A stretch of 64,000 nt of DNA from Diacronema lutheri (taxonomy: Eukaryota > Haptophyta > Pavlovophyceae > Pavlovales > Pavlovaceae), in the NCBI GenBank assembly GCA_019448385.1, contig JAGTXO010000015.1:310001-374000 (forward strand), in the 5' to 3' direction. Every line of letters begins with the position of its first letter. The stretch's first letter is position 1. Under the pieces are notes generated by a model. The model was not told where the DNA came from and made no database searches. It saw only the letters and a program-made list of their open reading frames with translations. Shown here piece by piece: positions 60,526 to 64,000 of the stretch. Both the position numbers and the translations under genes were made by a program.

Positions 60526-63500
60526 CTACTCCACGTGTTCGGGGACGGGCTCAATGTGCGAGATCTCTGCGATCGAGAGCGCGTCGAGCACTGCGTCGCC
60601 GCTCGCGAGCGACTGGGGCGTGCCGCGCTCGCATGCAAGGCGCGAGTAGGTGGCGCCGTCGTAGCTCGCGACGAAGGCGAGTTCCTCCGCAGACCAGACG
60701 CGCTCCGTGCTCTCGTTGCGCTCGACGAGCATGCCGCTGATCTCGCTTTTGGCCTGCTGGCGCTGCACGATCAGCTCATCGATCGTCGATGTGCCCACCA
60801 GCTTGATGATCACGACCTTGCGCTCCTGCCCGAGGCGCCAGATGCGACCGCAGCACTGCGCGTCGACAGCTGGATTCCACGACGGCTCGAAGATGATCAG
60901 CCGACTCGCGCCCGTGATGTTCAGGCCGGCACCACCGGCCTTGGCCGAGAGCAGGAAGAGGAACTGCGACGAGCGTGAGCCCGCGTTGAACTCGTCAATG
61001 AGCTCCTGCCGTTTGGAGATGGTCACCTTTCCGTCGACGCGTAGGAACGGCCAGCGGTTGACGCGCGCGAGGCGCGCGAGAAGGTCGAGCGTGTAGCAGT
61101 AATTTGAGGTAAGCAGCACCTTTTCGTCCGTCCGCTCTCGGATCGCCTCGAGGAGCGCGCAGACGACGCGCAGCTTGCCGCTCTGCAGCAGCTCGATGTT
61201 TGGCTCGCTCGCGCCGCGGTTATCGGCGATGGCGAGGCACGGATGCGCCACGATCTTGTGCAGCTCGCCGACGAGCTTGAGCGAGTCGCTCTTCTCACCC
61301 GCCTTGCGCGCGCCAGCCCAGCGGTCGACCGACTCCGTGTAGAGCTGGCTCTGCGCCGGAGTGAGCTTGCAGAAGACGAGCAGCTCGAGACGCATGGGCA
61401 GCCACTGGCGGAGGATGGACTCGCCGCGGCGCAGCACGTAAGCGTTCGTCTCGCGCTTGAGCTCGCGCAGCAGCTCCTCGCTCATCTCGCCGCTCGCCAT
61501 CGGCTCCTCGTACTTGCGCTTAAAGTTGGCGAGCGAGCCGAGCACGCCGGGCAGGGCGAGGTTGGTCATCGCGAAAAACTCGCCCGCGTTGTTCTGCACG
61601 GGCGTGCCGGTGATGAGGACCATTGCCGCGCCGGACGCGCCGATCGCGGCGACGGCCTTGTACTCCCTGGCATGTGGCGCAACGGCACGCGACGCGGCGA
61701 CCGTGCGCGCGCGCGCGGTCAGAGGCTGGCCTGCCGACGGACGCGCCGACGGCGGGGCACCCACGAAGGAAATTCCGTGCCACATGCGCTTGCCGCACGG
61801 CGCGAGCGAGCGTGCGACACACGCGCACGCGCGCAAGGCTCACAGCGTCTGCGCATTCTTGAGCCTGTGAGCCTCGTCGCAGACGACGACGTGGATTCCT
61901 GCCCGGCAGAGAAGGTTTTGCGTGTCACCGCGCATCCGCTCGTAGCTTCCGATCAGTACGCGCAGCGCATTGCCCCGGTAGTTGACGAAGAGCTTGATGG
62001 CGGTCGTGCCCGACGGGCCGAGAAGCTTGGCGGGCGGCTGCACGTCGGGCGCCCACTTGCGGAACTCGCACACCCAATTGTCAACGAGCGAAACGGGGCA
62101 AACGATCAGCGCCTACGCGCGCACGCGCGTCGTTAAATCGGCGCATGCCTCAAAACACATCGCGCGGAGGCACGCGCGCGCTTGCGCGGCCTGGCCGCGC
62201 CCACCTTTTTGAGCCAGCTGCCGCATGCGAGCAGCATGCCAATGACCTGCGCCGACTTGCCCAGGCCCGGCACGTCCGCCAGCACCGCTCCGCGCTGGTT
62301 CTCGACAAGGTTGCCGCTAATGCCATTGCATAGGAACACGATGCCATCGCGCTGGTGCGGACGCAGCTGTTTGGCCAAGTCGGTCGGCACGGAGACGTTG
62401 GGCGCCAGCTGCGTCAGCGCAGGTGGAACCGGTCGCGCCACCGGCGGCTGGAAGCCCCACCGACGTGGCGCCAACGTAAGCACCGACGCTGCCGTCGCCG
62501 CGCGCGGCTGGCCCCCGTCGGACACGTCGTCCACGATCTCGTCGCCCTCGTCAGCGCCGATAGTCAGATCAAAGTCGACTGCCGCTGGCGCGCATGGCCG
62601 TGGAATGCGAATGCCCGCATTCGGCTCGCCGATCGTGCCTGGCGCGCGCGCGCCCATCTCGTGCGGCCGCAAGGGCGTGGAACCTCGTCCGCGCGCGTCG
62701 AGGCAAGCGTGAGCTGCGCCGGCGTGCACCATCGAAGCGTCAGCTGCAATGCAGCCGGCCTCGTCGTCGTCGAACTCGCACGGCGCCCACTCGGCACATA
62801 GGCCGCCGGCCGTTACGTTGGCCATCGCAAGGTCGAGCTGCGGCAGCGGCGGCGGGTTGCCGAGGAGGCTCTCCTCGACCTCGTCTTGCGGCGATTCGCA
62901 CATGCCGTCGGCAGGCTGCTTGAGGTTCGAAGCACCGGCCGCAGCGTGCAGCGTGTGCGCCGCTGTCGGCTTGCGTCGCATGTCCAGCGCCGCGCGCTCG
63001 ATCGTGAAGGGCAGCCCGTCCGACGACACCGCCGCCGCCGCGCGAGCGCGCACCACAGCGCGCTCTGTCGATGTGCTCTCGCAGCAGTGCGGCATCGCGC
63101 CAACGACGACCGGGCTCTGGAACGTGGGCTTGCGCTTGCAGCTCGTCTGTGCCTCGTGCGCACACGTTCTCGGCGCACTTCCGCGCGGACCGGCTGCGAC
63201 CGGCGAGAAGAAGTCCATGTCCGGCACCTCGGCGCATTTCTGGTCGAGCAACGACATGAGCGCCGGAGTGCCACCGGCGCGATTGACGACGAGCGCGCCG
63301 TTCAGCACCGGCATCATGCTCCGCGGAGCGGGGACTCGTAACGCTTGCGCCTGCGGCCTTGCCGTGTTCACGCGGCTTGCGGCGCGACCGGGAGATGCGC
63401 GTGCGTGCGCAGGCGTCACAGGGTAGCCGTCGGCGGCGGCCACGGCCTGCGCCAACTGGCCGAGGAGGTGCTGCTGGCGTTCGATCTCGATTGCGGCCTG

Positions 63501-63560
63501 CACCAGCAGCTCCGGGTCCTCGTCGATCGGGAACTCGTCGAACGTGTCTCCGCCAAGCAT
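60526..63560 (-). CDS. RAD54: RAD54-like SNF2 family DNA translocase, three exons
   Basis: Nuclear SNF2 ATPase that drives Rad51-dependent homologous recombination. Exons 63560-62205, 62112-61844 and 61666-60526 join in phase, about 921 residues. Helicase motifs: I GAVLADVPGLGKSAQVIG (variant of ADEMGLGKT, with GxGKS kept), Ia KK|ALIVCPVSLVDNWVCEF, II VVCDEAHRLKN, III VLITGTPVQNNAGEFFAM, V SAKAGGAGLNITGASRLI and VI GRIWRLGQERKVVIIKL. RAD54-type features are the PGVLGSLANFKRKYEEPM block and RRGESILRQWLPMRLELLVF. The N-terminal 390 residues are low in similarity, with several Cys/His but no clear zinc finger. Ends at VPEHVE. The start MLGGDTFDEFPIDEDPE is acidic. Confidence 0.9.
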
Positions 63561-63707
63561 GCCGACCGCGCTTTCTCACCACGGGCCCTCACGTCTAGCT
63601 CAGGCTCTTGAATCTCCGTGTTCGCGCCAAAATGTGCGTGGAGAAAAAATTATGGGCCCCCATACTCATAATGGGAAGAGGTACGGCGTCTCGTGTCCGG
63701 ACCAAGG

Positions 63708-64000
63708 ATGGCGAGGGAGTTCAACCTGGGCAACCGCTACCATGAGGGCGAGGGCGTGCCGCAGGACCAGGCGGAGGCCGTGCGCCTCTACCGCCTCGCT
63801 GCCGAGCAGAAGCATGCCGGCGCGCAGTGCACCCTGGGCATGTGCTACCGAAAGGGCGAGGGCGTGCCGCAGGACTGGGCGGAGGCTGCGCGCCTCTTCC
63901 GCCTCGCCGCCGAGCAGAAGCATGCCGGCGCGCAGTGCAACTTGGGCGTCTGCTACGAGAGGGGCGAGGGCGTACCGCAGGACCAGGCGGAGGCCGTGCG
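63708..64000 (+). CDS. Sel1-repeat protein, 3' partial (runs off the window)
   Basis: From ATG at 63708 the frame stays open to the edge: MAREFNLGNRYHEGEGVPQD, QAEAVRLYRLAAEQKHAGAQ, then CTLGMCYRKGEGVPQD and so on. These are near-identical 36-residue Sel1 repeats encoded by 108-nt tandem copies; nucleotide identity between neighbouring copies is high (few differences), pointing to recent duplication. Start codon choice: an ATG at 63671 is out of frame. The upstream AT-rich leader (63640-63690) is a likely promoter. Sel1 repeat proteins of this type are abundant in algae and some giant viruses. Full length and membrane anchor are unknown because the gene continues to the right. Confidence 0.82.
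   Translation, partial: MAREFNLGNRYHEGEGVPQDQAEAVRLYRLAAEQKHAGAQCTLGMCYRKGEGVPQDWAEAARLFRLAAEQKHAGAQCNLGVCYERGEGVPQDQAEAV

Overview
The window is nuclear DNA from a very GC-rich, gene-dense eukaryotic microalga. Evidence for a eukaryote: about 25 protein genes, many cut by short spliceosomal introns whose exact borders can be fixed by homology, and typical eukaryotic products (eIF3i, AP-4 epsilon, p300/CBP-type acetyltransferase, syntaxin 18, MMS19, RAD54). Evidence for a secondary plastid: a sedoheptulose-bisphosphatase with a signal-peptide-like leader and an ABC1-type kinase with a similar leader. Several introns use GC-AG borders, known to be common in haptophytes. My inference is a haptophyte, possibly a pavlophyte such as Diacronema; the sequence alone does not prove the species.

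Layout. 1-2 kb: end of eIF3i, then frataxin. 2.1-11.5 kb (minus): a 13-exon HAC/p300-type histone acetyltransferase whose introns carry minisatellites. 11.6-16.2 kb: a TRZ/ATZ-type amidohydrolase, an unrecognised secreted protein overlapping it tail to tail, and a degenerate cation-diffusion-facilitator protein. 16.3-20 kb (minus): a five-exon TMC channel-like protein. 20-25.8 kb: AP-4 epsilon. 26-33 kb: sugar porter, a membrane-anchored GH81 beta-1,3-glucanase, and a FAD oxidoreductase. 33-37 kb: an unusual protein joining a nucleoside hydrolase-like domain, membrane helices and a TIR-like domain. 37.6-45 kb: mitochondrial phosphate carrier, ABC1-type kinase, a decayed DJ-1 pseudogene, and a membrane-anchored class 3 lipase. 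45-52 kb: small unknown gene, syntaxin 18, SBPase, ankyrin/coiled-coil protein, Mpv17/PMP22 protein, and a Mn-type CDF. 52-64 kb: MMS19, a kinase-like protein, two Sel1-repeat genes (one running off the edge), an unknown gene, and RAD54.

The genes do not form one pathway. They are housekeeping genes packed head to head, with seven start-to-start pairs separated by only 35-141 bp, and tail to tail with small gaps or an overlap. The most unusual items are the nucleoside hydrolase/TIR-like fusion, the rearranged acetyltransferase (split TAZ domain, second PHD finger in place of ZZ-TAZ2), and the DJ-1 pseudogene with an internal inverted duplication.

Exon borders are hand-derived from reading frame, splice-site bases and family similarity remembered from knowledge. 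No alignment or search was run.
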